A DNA stretch of 7,192 bases, from positions 1 through 7,192 of the forward strand of contig CANESN010000038.1 in the NCBI GenBank assembly GCA_947441105.1, read 5' to 3'. Below are positions 6,304 to 7,192 of this stretch, in pieces. The first letter of the stretch is position 1, and every line of letters begins with the position of its first letter. The DNA comes from Micrococcales bacterium (GTDB taxonomy: Bacteria > Actinomycetota > Actinomycetes > Actinomycetales > Microbacteriaceae). The notes under the pieces are model-generated. The model did no database searches and was not told where the DNA came from. It saw only the letters and a program-made list of their open reading frames with translations. Made by a program: the position numbers and the translations under genes.

Positions 6304-6989
6304 TAGGTAGCGCGACCACCACTGATGTCATAGACAGCACCGGTTGAGAAACTGACTTTGTCTGAACATAACCAGGCAACTAGCTCGGCCACTTCTTCAG
6401 CCTTACCAATTCGCTTCATCGGAATCAGCGAGGTCAATCGCTCGAGCACTTCGCTAGAGGTGTCCTTGTTCATCGGCGTCTCGATAACAGCCGGTGCAAT
6501 CGTGTTGACAAGCACACCGGTGGTTGCAAGTTCTTTTCCGACTGACTTCGTGAGCGCAACGACTGCGGCTTTCGTTGCTGAGTAAATCGACAGGTTTGGA
6601 TTTCCATCCTTGGCGGCCATGCTCGCGAAGGTGACGATTCGACCCCAGCCATTTTCAACCATCGATGGGGCAAACGCCTTTATGAACGAAGCTGTGCCGA
6701 GAACGTTGATTTCAAAAACTGACTTCCACTGCTCTTCGGTTGTTTGTAGCAGCGGGATGTTTGGCCCGACGATTCCTGCCGAAGTAATCAGAATGTCGAT
6801 ATGCGGCAATTGCTTTGGTAGGTTAGCCACCGCTTCATGGTCAGTTACATCGATTTGAAAATCAGCTCCGGCAGCTATGTCAACGGTAAACACCTTTACA
6901 CCTTCTGCCCGGAGTCGAGTTGCGGCAGCCGCACCGAGACCGCTCATGCCTCCGGTAATAAGTGCGGTGCGTTTTATAGATTGCGACAC
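6300..6989 (-). CDS. Short-chain dehydrogenase/reductase (classical SDR)
   Basis: A 229-residue cytoplasmic NAD(P)-dependent dehydrogenase. TGGMSGLG (12-19) is the TGxxxGxG cofactor loop. Asp37 at the end of the second strand (FTVDIA) suggests NAD rather than NADP, and IDVTD (46-50) binds adenine in the family. N95 in FEINVLG, S123 in FASMAA, and Y136/K140 in YSATK complete the catalytic tetrad. The usual NNAG motif reads TSAG (69-72). The C-terminal GAVYDISGG is typical. The start is a GTG at 6989, five bases after a strong GGAGGG. The gene begins directly after the stop of the partial upstream gene, so the two form an operon. Classical SDRs act on many alcohols, including sugars such as L-fucose or L-rhamnose, and some are oxoacyl-ACP reductases. 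The convergent sugar-type operon makes a carbohydrate role more likely, but this is inference. Confidence 0.9.
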   Translation of the reverse strand: MSQSIKRTALITGGMSGLGAAAATRLRAEGVKVFTVDIAAGADFQIDVTDHEAVANLPKQLPHIDILITSAGIVGPNIPLLQTTEEQWKSVFEINVLGTASFIKAFAPSMVENGWGRIVTFASMAAKDGNPNLSIYSATKAAVVALTKSVGKELATTGVLVNTIAPAVIETPMNKDTSSEVLERLTSLIPMKRIGKAEEVAELVAWLCSDKVSFSTGAVYDISGGRATY

Positions 6990-7192
6990 CTAGGCCCTCC
7001 TTGCAAACTCGACGATGTAGTCACTCAGATACAAGTGCTGGTCACCGGCCATGTCCTTAAACCATAGCTTCGAGAACTTTCCAAGGTTCAGGCACGTGCG
7101 TTTTTTCGCCAGCGACTCCTCGGAGTCGTCCGGTTGTAGCGACGGGTACCACAGTGTGTGGCCAGGTCGATCGACGATCTCAACCGGGGTAG
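6990..7192 (-). CDS. C-terminal end of an unidentified protein (5' part outside the window)
   Basis: On the minus strand a frame stays open from the right edge to a TAG at 6992-6990, giving 66 complete codons before the stop. The readable end includes VDRPGHTLWYPSLQPDD, then a Lys/Arg- and Glu-rich stretch, GKFSKLWFKDMAG, and DQHLYLSDYIVEFARRA. No start is in view. The immediate adjacency to the SDR start and the ribosome binding site placed within its last codons indicate a real gene in the same operon. I do not recognise the family from this tail; the soluble, aromatic-rich sequence shows no membrane helix and is compatible with a metabolic enzyme. Confidence 0.65.
   Translation of the reverse strand, partial: TPVEIVDRPGHTLWYPSLQPDDSEESLAKKRTCLNLGKFSKLWFKDMAGDQHLYLSDYIVEFARRA
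6995..7000 (-). promoter_or_regulatory. Ribosome binding site for the SDR gene
   Basis: GGAGGG on the minus strand lies inside the last codons of the upstream gene, five bases before the GTG start at 6989. It is the strongest ribosome binding site in the window and settles the GTG start. Confidence 0.75.

Overview
The window looks like a chromosomal segment of a free-living Gram-positive actinobacterium. The base composition is moderate (low to mid 50s % GC by eye, not counted). The genes are very tightly packed, with overlapping starts and stops, and the sortase domain is of the class E type common in Actinobacteria. A small, moderate-GC Microbacteriaceae-type genome would fit, but this is inference from style; no phylogenetic marker is present.

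Region 1 (1-3046, + strand) is the 3' part of a very large secreted surface protein that begins outside the window. It has about seven and a half CshA-type fibril repeats of roughly 100-115 residues, a proline-rich spacer before the last repeat, and then a complete class E-like sortase domain as its C-terminus. The sortase carries catalytic His, Cys and Arg. Having the sortase itself at the end of a fibrillar repeat protein, instead of an LPXTG-type anchor, is the most unusual item here. One repeat copy (positions 1-129) is identical in DNA to another five repeats downstream (1636-1764).

Region 2 (3047-3368) has no protein gene. It holds a tRNA-Arg(ACG) with encoded CCA, a candidate promoter before it, a terminator-like hairpin after it, and the leader of the next operon.

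Region 3 (3369-6303, + strand) is a three-gene, translationally coupled operon: a sugar phosphate isomerase/epimerase-type TIM barrel followed by two different Gfo/Idh/MocA oxidoreductases. Region 4 (6300-7192, - strand) is a convergent operon: the C-terminal end of an unidentified protein, then a classical short-chain dehydrogenase/reductase. The two operons meet in a 4-base overlap, where one CTAG palindrome supplies the stop codons on both strands. Together, three NAD(P)-dependent dehydrogenases and one isomerase/lyase-type barrel point to catabolism of a carbohydrate, cyclitol or glycoside through keto intermediates. The actual substrate cannot be read from the sequence, and no transporter or regulator lies in the window.
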